Assembly (NCBI GenBank): GCA_021463505.1
Contig: JAJTYR010000038.1
Span: forward strand, 1-35,697
DNA: 35,697 nt
DNA from: Burkholderiaceae bacterium
GTDB taxonomy: Bacteria > Pseudomonadota > Gammaproteobacteria > Burkholderiales > Burkholderiaceae_E
Direction of reading: 5' to 3'
Shown here: positions 9,260 through 18,425 of the stretch, piece by piece
How positions within the stretch are numbered: the first letter of the stretch is position 1
Layout: every line of letters starts with the position of its first letter
Notes under the pieces: generated by a model
Told to the model about the DNA's origin: nothing
The model's database searches: none
Seen by the model: the letters and a program-made list of their open reading frames with translations, nothing else
Program-made: the position numbers and the translations under genes

Positions 9260-9383
9260 GGCTACCTCCCGTTTTTCGACGGTTATAGCACGCCGCCCGC
9301 ACCATCCAGCGTACAGCGGGCGTCACGGCGGTCGCGCGTCGGCGTTTTCCCGACAGGTGGCGGGCCTGCGACGCGCCATCGTC

Positions 9384-10448
9384 TCATTCTTCGGCCTTCA
9401 ACCGCCGGCTGCGCACCGCCTCGGCCAGTGCGTCCAGCACCTCGACCGTCTCGTCCCAGCCGATGCAGGCGTCGGTGATGCTCTGCCCATAGACCAGCGG
9501 CTTGCCCGGCACCAGATCCTGGCGTCCGGCCTGCAGGTGACTCTCGATCATCACGCCGCAGATGCGCGTGTCCCCCGCAGCCACCTGCGCGGCGATCGCT
9601 GCAGCGACCGAGGGCTGGTTCTCGGGTTTCTTCTGGCTGTTTCCGTGGCTCGCGTCGATCATCAGCCGGCACGCCAGGGCCGCCGCCGCCGCCTCGCGGC
9701 AGGCTGCCTCGACGCTGGCCGCATCGTAGTTCGGCTTGCGCCCGCCGCGCAGGATCATGTGACAGTCCTCGTTACCGTTGGTCGAAACGATCGCCGAGTG
9801 CCCGCCCTTGGTGACCGACAGGAAGTGGTGCGGCTGCGAGGCGGCCTTGATCGCATCGAGCGCGATCTTCAGGTTGCCATCGGTGCCGTTCTTGAAGCCG
9901 ACCGGGCACGACAGCCCGGAGGCGAGTTCGCGATGCACCTGCGATTCGGTGGTGCGCGCGCCGATCGCCCCCCAGGCGATCAGATCGGCGATGTATTGCG
10001 GCGTGATCATGTCCAGGAACTCGGTGCCCGCCGGCAGGCCCAGTTCGTTGATGTCGAGCAGCAACTCGCGCGCGGTGCGCAGCCCCTTGTTGATGTCGAA
10101 ACTGTCGTCCAGATCGGGATCGTTGATCAGCCCCTTCCACCCCACCGTGGTACGCGGTTTCTCGAAATAGACGCGCATCACGATCTCCAGGTCGGCGGCC
10201 AGACGCTCACGTTCGCTGCGCAGGCGCCCGGCGTACTCGCGCGCGGCCTGTGGATTGTGAATCGAGCAGGGCCCGACGATCACCACCAGCCGGTCGTCCA
10301 TTGCGTGCAGCACGCGATGAATCGCCTGGCGCGTGACGTAGGTCGTGGCGGCGGCGCGCTCGCTGGTCGGAAACTCGCGCAGCAGGTGCGAGGGAGGCGC
10401 GAGCTCCTTGATCTCGCGGATTCGCAGGTCGTCGGTGGTGTGGCGCAT
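9384..10448 (-). CDS. aroG: 3-deoxy-7-phosphoheptulonate (DAHP) synthase, class I, AroG type
   Basis: The protein has 354 aa (E. coli AroG 350). It condenses phosphoenolpyruvate and erythrose-4-phosphate, the first step of the shikimate pathway. Recognisable blocks are DDLRIREIKEL at the N-terminus, VVIVGPCSIHNP, RVYFEKPRTTVGWKGLIND, EFLDMITPQYIADL, GARTTESQVHRELASGLSCP, VGFKNGTDGNLK, ILRGGRKPNY, and SITDACIGWDETVEVL. The residues SCPVGF and FLSVTKGGHSAIV follow the E. coli AroG (Phe-sensitive) pattern rather than AroF, which reads SMPVGF there; feedback by phenylalanine is therefore likely but inferred. The start ATG at 10448 fits the family N-terminus although its ribosome-binding site is weak. 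A Phe-rich leader frame and an intrinsic terminator lie immediately upstream and probably control this gene by attenuation. Confidence 0.96.
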   Translation of the reverse strand: MRHTTDDLRIREIKELAPPSHLLREFPTSERAAATTYVTRQAIHRVLHAMDDRLVVIVGPCSIHNPQAAREYAGRLRSERERLAADLEIVMRVYFEKPRTTVGWKGLINDPDLDDSFDINKGLRTARELLLDINELGLPAGTEFLDMITPQYIADLIAWGAIGARTTESQVHRELASGLSCPVGFKNGTDGNLKIALDAIKAASQPHHFLSVTKGGHSAIVSTNGNEDCHMILRGGRKPNYDAASVEAACREAAAAALACRLMIDASHGNSQKKPENQPSVAAAIAAQVAAGDTRICGVMIESHLQAGRQDLVPGKPLVYGQSITDACIGWDETVEVLDALAEAVRSRRLKAEE

Positions 10449-10477
10449 GGTGGACAGGATTTCGCGGTGGGGGGGTC

Positions 10478-10509
10478 AAAAAAAAACCGCCGGACGGGGC
10501 CGGCGGCTT
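10478..10509 (-). terminator. Intrinsic terminator in the aroG leader (attenuator hairpin)
   Basis: Read on the minus strand, CCGCCGG (10506-10500) and CCGGCGG (10493-10487) form a perfect seven-base stem around a six-base loop. Nine T residues follow (10486-10478). Upstream AAG can pair with the first Ts and lengthen the stem to about ten pairs. The T run ends 29 bases before the aroG ATG, and no gene ends just upstream, so this is best read as a regulatory terminator acting on aroG rather than the end of another operon. Confidence 0.85.
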
Positions 10510-10530
10510 CATCGGATTCGGTTCGTGGCT

Positions 10531-12187
<1,657 letters not shown>

Positions 12188-12196
12188 GCCGCCGCC

Positions 12197-15100
12197 CTAT
12201 TTCAGCGAGAGATCCACGCGGGAGAGCGGTGGCGCTTCCCGCGGTGACCCGGTCGCGGGCGCTGCGCGCGCGGCGGGCGCAGCACCGGCCGGGGGCGCTT
12301 CCCGCGCGGCGCCTTCGGCGGCAGACGCGGCTGCGCCGAGCCGCGGCGTCACGATGAACATCCGCTCGCCGGGCACCTTGCCCGAGTCGGCCAGCCAGTC
12401 CTTCACGCGCTGCGCACGCGCGTTGGCCAGCGCGATCAGCTCGGTGTCGCTCGCTCCGATGTGCGCCAGCATCATCCGCTCCATCTCGGCCGCCGGTTGC
12501 GACTTCACCAGCCCGATCACGTTGCGCGGCTTGTCGAACTTCGCAGCACGCCACGCCAGTTCGAGGTACTTCGGGTACTCCTGCGGATCGATCTGCACCT
12601 TGTCGACGGCCGCGACGTCGCCGCCGCCGCTGACCGTCTCCTTCAGTTTCTGCGCCTTGACCACGCGCTGCAGCGCGAGTCGGCGCAGCGCTTCGCGATC
12701 CGCGACCGGATCGGCGCGGCCAGCGAGATCCAGCTTCAGTCCCGGCCGATCGGTCAGCGCCCGGGCGATCGACTGGAGTTTGTCGAGTGCCGCGGCGTCG
12801 AGGTCCGGGCTGCCCGCCTGGAAGCCGATCCACGACAACTCGGCGCCGCTCGCACCGGCGAGATTCGCGATCAGCGCGAACGGCGCCGTGACCGCCTTGA
12901 CGATCAGGTTGCCGATGATCCGCAACACGATGCCGCCGATGCTGAACTGCGGGTCGTCGAGCGAACCGCTAACCGGCAGGTTCACGTCGATGACGCCGTT
13001 GCGGTCCTTCAACAGCGACACCGCGAACAGCACCGGCAGCTCGAGCGCGTCGGGACTCTCGACCTTGTCGCCGAACGTGAGCTGGTCGAGCACGATGTTG
13101 TTCTCGGCGCTGAGTTGCCGGTCCTCCACCCTGTAGGAAACCTTCGCCGACAGCTTGCCCTTCTCGATGCCGTAGCCGACGTACTTGCCGGAATACGGCG
13201 ACAGGCGCGGCAGGTCGATGTCGCTGGCGCTGGCCTTCAGGTCGAGGGACAGCGGATCGGCCAGTGGGTTCACGTTGCCGAGGATCTCGACGCTGCCGGT
13301 GTGATCGACGCGGCCGCGCAGTTCGAGGTCGCCGGCCTGGCCCGGCGTGATCTGCGACACCTGCCCGTTCATGCCGGTGAGGTTGGCCGAGTAGTTCGGC
13401 TTCACGAAGAAGTCGCTGAAGTCGATGTTGCCATTGACCAGGCGCACGCCGCCCACGCGCAGCTTGCGCTGCGCCGGCGGCTCGGTTGGCGCGGCGCCGG
13501 ACGCGGATGCTGCGCCGGATGCTGCGCGGAACGCGGGTGCTGCGGCGGGCGCCTCGGTGGGTGCTGCGGCGGGCGCCGCCCGGTGATCGACCAGCAACTC
13601 GCGCAGGTTCAGCCGACCTTCGGCGCTCAGGATCACGCGCGCGTAGAGGTCCTCCAGCACGATGCCACCGACATCGACCTTCAGCGGTTCTGAATCGAAG
13701 TCGACCTGGTCGAAGGCGAGCGACCGCCAGCGCAGCAGGTCGTCGTTCGCCTCCTTCGAAACGGCCGCGAAGTCTGCGATCGAGACGCGCCCCTTCCAGC
13801 CGATGTGCGGCGCGGCCTGCTCGCGGATCGCAAAGCGCAGGCTGCCGCCGGCGCTGACCGAGCCGCTCGACACCAGCAGGTTCACGTATTCGCTGAAATA
13901 CGGCTGCAGCGGCACGATCACCAGATCGCGCGCGGCCACGCGCAGCGTGCCAGCCAACGGCTTCAGGCCGAGCTCGCCAGCCAGCGACAGCGTGCCGCGG
14001 CGATCGACCCGCGCCCGCAGTTCGACCTTCGCCGCGGGCGCGCCTTCGGCGCCCGAGAGTCCGCTGGCCCCGATGTCGATCGCGCTCACACGCAGTTGCG
14101 CAGCCTTGCCGCCGCGCTCGTCCTGCAGGTCGACGCCGAAGCCGCTCACTGCGAGCTTGCCGAGCGAAATCGTCCACGGCGGCGTGGCCTCGCCGGCACT
14201 GGCGCCGACACGGGTCGCGGGACGCGCCGGGCCGGCCGCGGCACCGTCTGCGCCGGCCTCGGGCGCTGCGGCCGCGCTCGCAGAGCTCCGGTCGTCGGCC
14301 AGCAGTTGCTGCAGGTTCCAGCGCGCGTCCCGGTCGCGACGTACCAGCAGTTGGCCCGCACGCGCCGCCAGCGTGCCCAGCGCGATCCGGCGCTGCGCGA
14401 AGTCGATCGAGACCTGGTCGAGATCGAATTGCGGCAACGTGAGCAGCGTGCGCTTGTCCCAGCGCTGGCGCAGTGCGAGATCGACGAGTCTCGCCGAACC
14501 CTCGTCCACGCGAATCGCCGTGGGACCGTCACGCACCGGCTCGACGCGCACCCGTGCGTCGAGCGCGAGCTGGCCGCCGACCGCGTCGATGGACCGTACG
14601 GGCTCGGCCATCCACCACCAGTGAGCGAGCGCGATGCCGGACAACTGCGCCTGCGCATCGACCGCGCCCTCCTGCCACGACGCGGTGCCCGAGAGCTTCG
14701 CGTGCTCGCCGCCAGCCAGCGCGAAGACCAGCTCGAAATCCGCCGGCACTGCAGGGTCGCTGGCGAGCCTGCGCAGCGTCGCCTCGATTGCGCTGGCGTC
14801 CAGCCGCAGCGGCTTGGGCAGGAATTGCGCATCCTCGAACGCAAGCCGACCCCTGGCGAGCACGACTTCGTCGATTGACCACTGCGGCCCCGTCGCCGGG
14901 GTCGCCGGGGTCGCCGGGGCGGCGGGCTCGCCGGCGGACCGCGCAGCCGCGTTGGCAGGCCCGGCCCGCGTCGCGGCGGCGCCCCGATCGCGCTCGATCG
15001 CCGCCAGCACCGGCTCGAGGAAACGTCGCTCGCCCTGCCTGCGCACGACCGTGGCGGAGGGCGCGTCGACCGTGACGCGGCCAATCGTGTACCGGTTCGC

Positions 15101-16060
15101 CGGCCACGCGAGCGAGATCGCCTCGGCGGCGATCGACTCGGCGGCCAGCAGCGGCGCGCCGCCGGGCTGGCGCAGATCGATCGAGGCGAGCTTCGCACTG
15201 CCGGTCACCGCGATCGACGGCGCGGCACCTTCGGCCTGCGAGAACACCAGCTTCAGCGCCGACTCCAGCCGTGCCGAGCGCAACTCGAACGGCAGCGCCG
15301 CCGGCGCGTAACCGACGAAGCGGGCCAGGTCGATGCCGTCGAGATCGAGGTCGAGCGTCGATTCGTGCGTGGCGCTGAACGGCAGCACGCGCCCGTCCAG
15401 CCCGAGCGCAGCACCGTCGATGCGTGCACGCAGGCTCGGCTCGACGTGCACCGTTTCGTCGACCGGCAGGCTCGAGACGAACGGTATACGCAGCACGACG
15501 CCCGTGACCTCGTGACGCTCGTCCAGCCTGGCGTCGTCGAACACGAACCGACCGCCATCGACCACGATGTTGGTCATCGAGAAGCGGGGCGCCGGACCGG
15601 GCGGCGACGGCGGCCGCGCAGCCCATTTGTCGAGCAGATCCTGGATGTTCGTGCGGCCCGTGGCGTCGCGCGCGAGGTGCAGGCGCGGCTCGTGCAGCAC
15701 GATCGACGACAGCACCGGCGCGAGCCGGTACAGCGAGCGCCACGAAGCGTCGGCTTCGAACTGCGCGAAGCCGGCAAGCTCGCCGCCTCCGGCGGGCTCG
15801 GAGACGCTGAAGTCGTGCACGCGCAGTACCAGCGTGAACGGATTGAACCGGACGCCGCCGATCGAGACCGGGCGCCCCAGTTCCGCGGCCAGCCGCTCGG
15901 TCAGCTGGCCCTGCGCGATGCGCGGCGCCACCACGAAACCGAGCAGCGCGTAGACGCCCAGCACCGCCAGCACCACCCCCAGGACGCGCCACCCGCGGCG
16001 ATGACGACCGCCGTCGCCCGAGTCGCCGGCAGCCAGCGCCGATGCGGCCGGCTCGCTCAC
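12197..16060 (-). CDS. Large AsmA-like DUF748-domain envelope protein
   Basis: The protein has 1287 aa. An N-terminal membrane anchor (about residues 25-45, VLGVVLAVLGVYALLGFVV) is followed by a very long periplasmic part. The start of the periplasmic part resembles AsmA-like proteins: LTERLAAELGRPVSIGGVRF, NPFTLVLRVHDFSV, then repeated beta-rich blocks. Two Ala/Pro-rich low-complexity linkers interrupt it. Near the C-terminus there are stretches reminiscent of an OmpA-like fold (ALDKLQSIARALTDRPGLKL and, after an insertion, ANARAQRVKDWLADSG). The start is a GTG at 16058-16060, one base after the tldD stop, so translation is probably coupled. AsmA-like proteins are thought to form hydrophobic grooves for lipid transfer or to affect outer-membrane assembly; this particular family has no assigned function that I know. 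Confidence 0.85.
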   Translation of the reverse strand: MSEPAASALAAGDSGDGGRHRRGWRVLGVVLAVLGVYALLGFVVAPRIAQGQLTERLAAELGRPVSIGGVRFNPFTLVLRVHDFSVSEPAGGGELAGFAQFEADASWRSLYRLAPVLSSIVLHEPRLHLARDATGRTNIQDLLDKWAARPPSPPGPAPRFSMTNIVVDGGRFVFDDARLDERHEVTGVVLRIPFVSSLPVDETVHVEPSLRARIDGAALGLDGRVLPFSATHESTLDLDLDGIDLARFVGYAPAALPFELRSARLESALKLVFSQAEGAAPSIAVTGSAKLASIDLRQPGGAPLLAAESIAAEAISLAWPANRYTIGRVTVDAPSATVVRRQGERRFLEPVLAAIERDRGAAATRAGPANAAARSAGEPAAPATPATPATGPQWSIDEVVLARGRLAFEDAQFLPKPLRLDASAIEATLRRLASDPAVPADFELVFALAGGEHAKLSGTASWQEGAVDAQAQLSGIALAHWWWMAEPVRSIDAVGGQLALDARVRVEPVRDGPTAIRVDEGSARLVDLALRQRWDKRTLLTLPQFDLDQVSIDFAQRRIALGTLAARAGQLLVRRDRDARWNLQQLLADDRSSASAAAAPEAGADGAAAGPARPATRVGASAGEATPPWTISLGKLAVSGFGVDLQDERGGKAAQLRVSAIDIGASGLSGAEGAPAAKVELRARVDRRGTLSLAGELGLKPLAGTLRVAARDLVIVPLQPYFSEYVNLLVSSGSVSAGGSLRFAIREQAAPHIGWKGRVSIADFAAVSKEANDDLLRWRSLAFDQVDFDSEPLKVDVGGIVLEDLYARVILSAEGRLNLRELLVDHRAAPAAAPTEAPAAAPAFRAASGAASASGAAPTEPPAQRKLRVGGVRLVNGNIDFSDFFVKPNYSANLTGMNGQVSQITPGQAGDLELRGRVDHTGSVEILGNVNPLADPLSLDLKASASDIDLPRLSPYSGKYVGYGIEKGKLSAKVSYRVEDRQLSAENNIVLDQLTFGDKVESPDALELPVLFAVSLLKDRNGVIDVNLPVSGSLDDPQFSIGGIVLRIIGNLIVKAVTAPFALIANLAGASGAELSWIGFQAGSPDLDAAALDKLQSIARALTDRPGLKLDLAGRADPVADREALRRLALQRVVKAQKLKETVSGGGDVAAVDKVQIDPQEYPKYLELAWRAAKFDKPRNVIGLVKSQPAAEMERMMLAHIGASDTELIALANARAQRVKDWLADSGKVPGERMFIVTPRLGAAASAAEGAAREAPPAGAAPAARAAPATGSPREAPPLSRVDLSLK
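13535..13577. repeat. 19-bp direct repeat in a low-complexity linker
   Basis: The sequence GGGTGCTGCGGCGGGCGCC occurs at 13535-13553 and again at 13559-13577, a period of 24 bases (8 codons). It encodes part of the Ala/Pro/Thr-rich linker of the DUF748 protein. The in-frame period means copy-number change would alter linker length without a frameshift. Confidence 0.8.
14892..14918. repeat. Three tandem copies of a 9-bp unit (GTCGCCGGG)
   Basis: Three perfect copies of GTCGCCGGG stand head to tail. On the coding (minus) strand they give Pro-Ala-Thr repeats within a flexible linker of the DUF748 protein. The unit is three codons long, so slippage would keep the frame. Confidence 0.85.
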
Positions 16061-16061
16061 A

Positions 16062-17531
16062 TCAGGCGGTCCCGCCGACGGTGAGAGCCTCGATGCGCAG
16101 CGTCGGCTGGCCGACGCCGACCGGCACGCTCTGCCCGTCCTTGCCGCACACGCCGATACCGGCGTCGAGCCGCAGGTCGTTGCCGATCATCGTCACGCGC
16201 GTGAGCGCGTCGGGCCCGTTGCCGATGATCGTGGCGCCCTTGACCGGGTACTGCAGGCGACCGTTCTCGACCCACCAGGCCTCGGAAGCCGAGAACACGA
16301 ACTTGCCGTTGGTGATGTCGACCTGCCCGCCGCCGAAGTTCACCGCGTACAGGCCGCGCTCGACCGAGGCGACGATCTCGGCGGGATCGCGGCTGCCGGC
16401 GAGCATGTACGTGTTGGTCATCCGGGGCAACGGCAGGTGAGCGAACGACTCGCGACGACCGTTCCCGGTGACCGGCGCCTTCATCAACCGCGCATTCAGC
16501 GTGTCCTGCAGGTAACCCTTCAGGACGCCGTCCTCGATCAGCACGTTGCGCTGCGTCGGATTGCCTTCGTCGTCGACGTTCAGCGAGCCACGCCGCTCGG
16601 GCAGCGTGCCGTCGTCGACCACGGTGACCCCGCGTGCGGCCACGCGCTGGCCGATGCGCCCGGCGAACACCGACGAACGCTTGCGGTTGAAGTCGCCCTC
16701 GAGACCGTGGCCGACCGCCTCGTGCAGCAGCACGCCGGGCCAGCCGGGGCCGAGCACCACCGTCATGGTGCCAGCCGGCGCGGGCCGCGCTTCGAGGTTG
16801 GTGAGCGCAGCCTGCACCGCCTCGTCGACGTAGCCGGCGAGCCGCGCGTCGTCGAACCGGCCGAAGTCGAAACGCCCGCCGCCGCCGCTGTGGCCCTGCT
16901 CGCGCCGTCCGGCCTGCTCGGCGATCACCGTGACCGACACGCGCACCAGTGGCCGCACGTCGGCGGCCACCCGCCCGTCGGAGCGCGCCACCAGCACCAC
17001 GTCGTATTCGGCAGCCAGGCCCGCCATCACCTGCTTGACGCGCGGATCCCTGGCGCGCGCCATCCGCTCGACGCGCTCGAGCAGCGCCACCTTGGCCGCT
17101 GCCTCGAGGCGCGGAATCGGGTCTTCGGCGGCATAGAGCGCGCGGCCGGCCGCCGGGCTGAGCGCGCCGGCCACCTTCACCCGCCCGGCGCCGCGCGTGG
17201 CGATCGTGCGCGCGGCGCGCGCCGCCGACATCAGCGCTTCGGCGCCGATGACGTCGGAGTAGGCGAACGCGGTCTTGTCGCCCGACACTGCGCGCACGCC
17301 GACCCCCTGGTCGATCGAGAAACTGCCCGACTTGACGATGCCTTCCTCGAGGCTCCAGCCCTCGCTGCGGGTGAACTGGAAGTAGAGATCGGCGTAGTCG
17401 ACCCGATGGCGGAAGATCTCGGCCAGCGCTGCGCCGAGGTGAGTTTCGTCGAGTCCGTACGGCTCGAGCAGCACCGATCGGGCGATCGCCAGGTGCGCGA
17501 AAACGGGTTCTGCAGGTTTCATCGCGAGCAT
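16062..17531 (-). CDS. tldD: Metalloprotease TldD
   Basis: The protein has 489 aa (E. coli TldD 481). TldD pairs with TldE/PmbA to form a heterodimeric Zn-protease that degrades unfolded peptides; in E. coli it is needed for microcin B17 maturation and CcdA turnover. The metal site HEAVGHGLEGD is visible (His270, Glu271, His275), followed by RGSLNVDDEGNPTQRNVLIEDG and the C-terminal block SASEAWWVENGRLQYPVKGATI, then IGVCGKDGQSVPVGVGQP. The partner pmbA is not in the window. Two starts are possible: ATG 17531, one base after the nit stop, and ATG 17522 (MKPAEP); neither has a strong ribosome-binding site, which suggests coupling to nit. The downstream DUF748 gene starts one base after its stop. 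Confidence 0.95.
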   Translation of the reverse strand: MLAMKPAEPVFAHLAIARSVLLEPYGLDETHLGAALAEIFRHRVDYADLYFQFTRSEGWSLEEGIVKSGSFSIDQGVGVRAVSGDKTAFAYSDVIGAEALMSAARAARTIATRGAGRVKVAGALSPAAGRALYAAEDPIPRLEAAAKVALLERVERMARARDPRVKQVMAGLAAEYDVVLVARSDGRVAADVRPLVRVSVTVIAEQAGRREQGHSGGGGRFDFGRFDDARLAGYVDEAVQAALTNLEARPAPAGTMTVVLGPGWPGVLLHEAVGHGLEGDFNRKRSSVFAGRIGQRVAARGVTVVDDGTLPERRGSLNVDDEGNPTQRNVLIEDGVLKGYLQDTLNARLMKAPVTGNGRRESFAHLPLPRMTNTYMLAGSRDPAEIVASVERGLYAVNFGGGQVDITNGKFVFSASEAWWVENGRLQYPVKGATIIGNGPDALTRVTMIGNDLRLDAGIGVCGKDGQSVPVGVGQPTLRIEALTVGGTA

Positions 17532-17532
17532 G

Positions 17533-18414
17533 CTACATGACGCGGTGCGACAGGGCCGGCAGGCTGGCCCGCACCTGCCGCAGTCGCGCGCCGGCGACGT
17601 CGCCGACCACGATCCCCGCCCCGTCGGGAGTGCGCTGCGCGACGATCTCGCCCCAGGGATCGATCAGCATCGAATGACCCCAGGTGCGCCGCCCGTTCTC
17701 GTGCTGGCCGCCCTGCGCGGGCGCCAGCAGGTAGCACTGGTTCTCGATCGCGCGCGCGCGCAGCAGCACCTCCCAGTGTGCGCTGCCGGTCGTGAAGGTG
17801 AATGCCGACGGCACGAGCAGCAGGTCGATTGGCGCCAGCGCCCGGTACAACTCGGGAAAGCGCAGGTCGTAGCAGATCGACAGGCCGATGCGCCAGGCGG
17901 GTCCGGCGACGCCCTCCCGAGCTGGCGCGGGCAGGTCGAACACCACCGGCGTGCGTCCCGGCGCGATCGTCGCGGATTCGTCGAAACGCTCGCTGCCGTG
18001 GTCCAGGCCGAACAGGTGGATCTTGTCGTAGCGTGCCACGCGGCGGCCGTCGGGACCGTAGACCAGCGAGCTGTTGAGCACCTTGCCGGGATTCGCACTC
18101 GCCAGCGGCAGCGTACCGCCGATCAGCCATATGCCGTGCGCGGCAGCCTGCCCCGACAGGAACGATTGCAGTGGCCCGCTGCCGTCGGCCTCGCGGATCG
18201 ACAGCTTGTCGCGCTCGCTGTGCCCGAGCAGCGCGAAGTGCTCGGGCAACGCCACCAGCCGCGCCCCGGCCGCTGCCGCCGTGCCGATCAATTGCTCGGC
18301 GCGCGCCAGGTTGTCCGACACGTTGGCCGCCGAAACCATCTGCACTGCCGCGACCCGCAGCATCGGCCCGGCCGATGCCGCGTGCGCGTGCGTCGCATCT
18401 TCAACCTGTGGCAT
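17533..18414 (-). CDS. Nitrilase-superfamily amidohydrolase (Nit1-like; omega-amidase / deaminated glutathione amidase type)
   Basis: The protein has 293 aa. The carbon-nitrogen hydrolase triad is complete: E58 in LVALPEHFALLG, K131 in YDKIHLFGLDHG and C181 in IGLSICYDLRFPELYR. The region WEVLLRARAIENQCYLLAPAQGG and GHSMLIDPWGEI complete the fold. The closest characterised enzymes repair deaminated glutathione or hydrolyse omega-amides such as alpha-ketoglutaramate; sequence alone does not choose between them. The ATG at 18414 is preceded by GGAGG at seven bases; the in-frame ATG 17 codons later begins the conserved core (MLRVAAVQM) and lacks such a site. The yhdP stop lies 11 bases upstream, tldD begins one base downstream. 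Confidence 0.9.
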   Translation of the reverse strand: MPQVEDATHAHAASAGPMLRVAAVQMVSAANVSDNLARAEQLIGTAAAAGARLVALPEHFALLGHSERDKLSIREADGSGPLQSFLSGQAAAHGIWLIGGTLPLASANPGKVLNSSLVYGPDGRRVARYDKIHLFGLDHGSERFDESATIAPGRTPVVFDLPAPAREGVAGPAWRIGLSICYDLRFPELYRALAPIDLLLVPSAFTFTTGSAHWEVLLRARAIENQCYLLAPAQGGQHENGRRTWGHSMLIDPWGEIVAQRTPDGAGIVVGDVAGARLRQVRASLPALSHRVM

Positions 18415-18425
18415 GGATGCCTCCG

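Noticed and set aside
6564-9326. A single 920-codon minus-strand frame that would fuse the FAD oxidase to a long N-terminal extension
   Set aside because: The extension is antisense to the cobalamin adenosyltransferase gene and out of frame with the cyclic-nucleotide-binding gene. The oxidase has a proper ATG with a ribosome-binding site at 7976.
10478-10509. Reading the hairpin plus T run as the ordinary terminator of an upstream minus-strand operon
   Set aside because: No intact gene ends upstream of it on that strand; the only fragment, at 11131-11382, is degraded and more than 600 bases away. The Phe-rich frame directly before it makes attenuation the better explanation.
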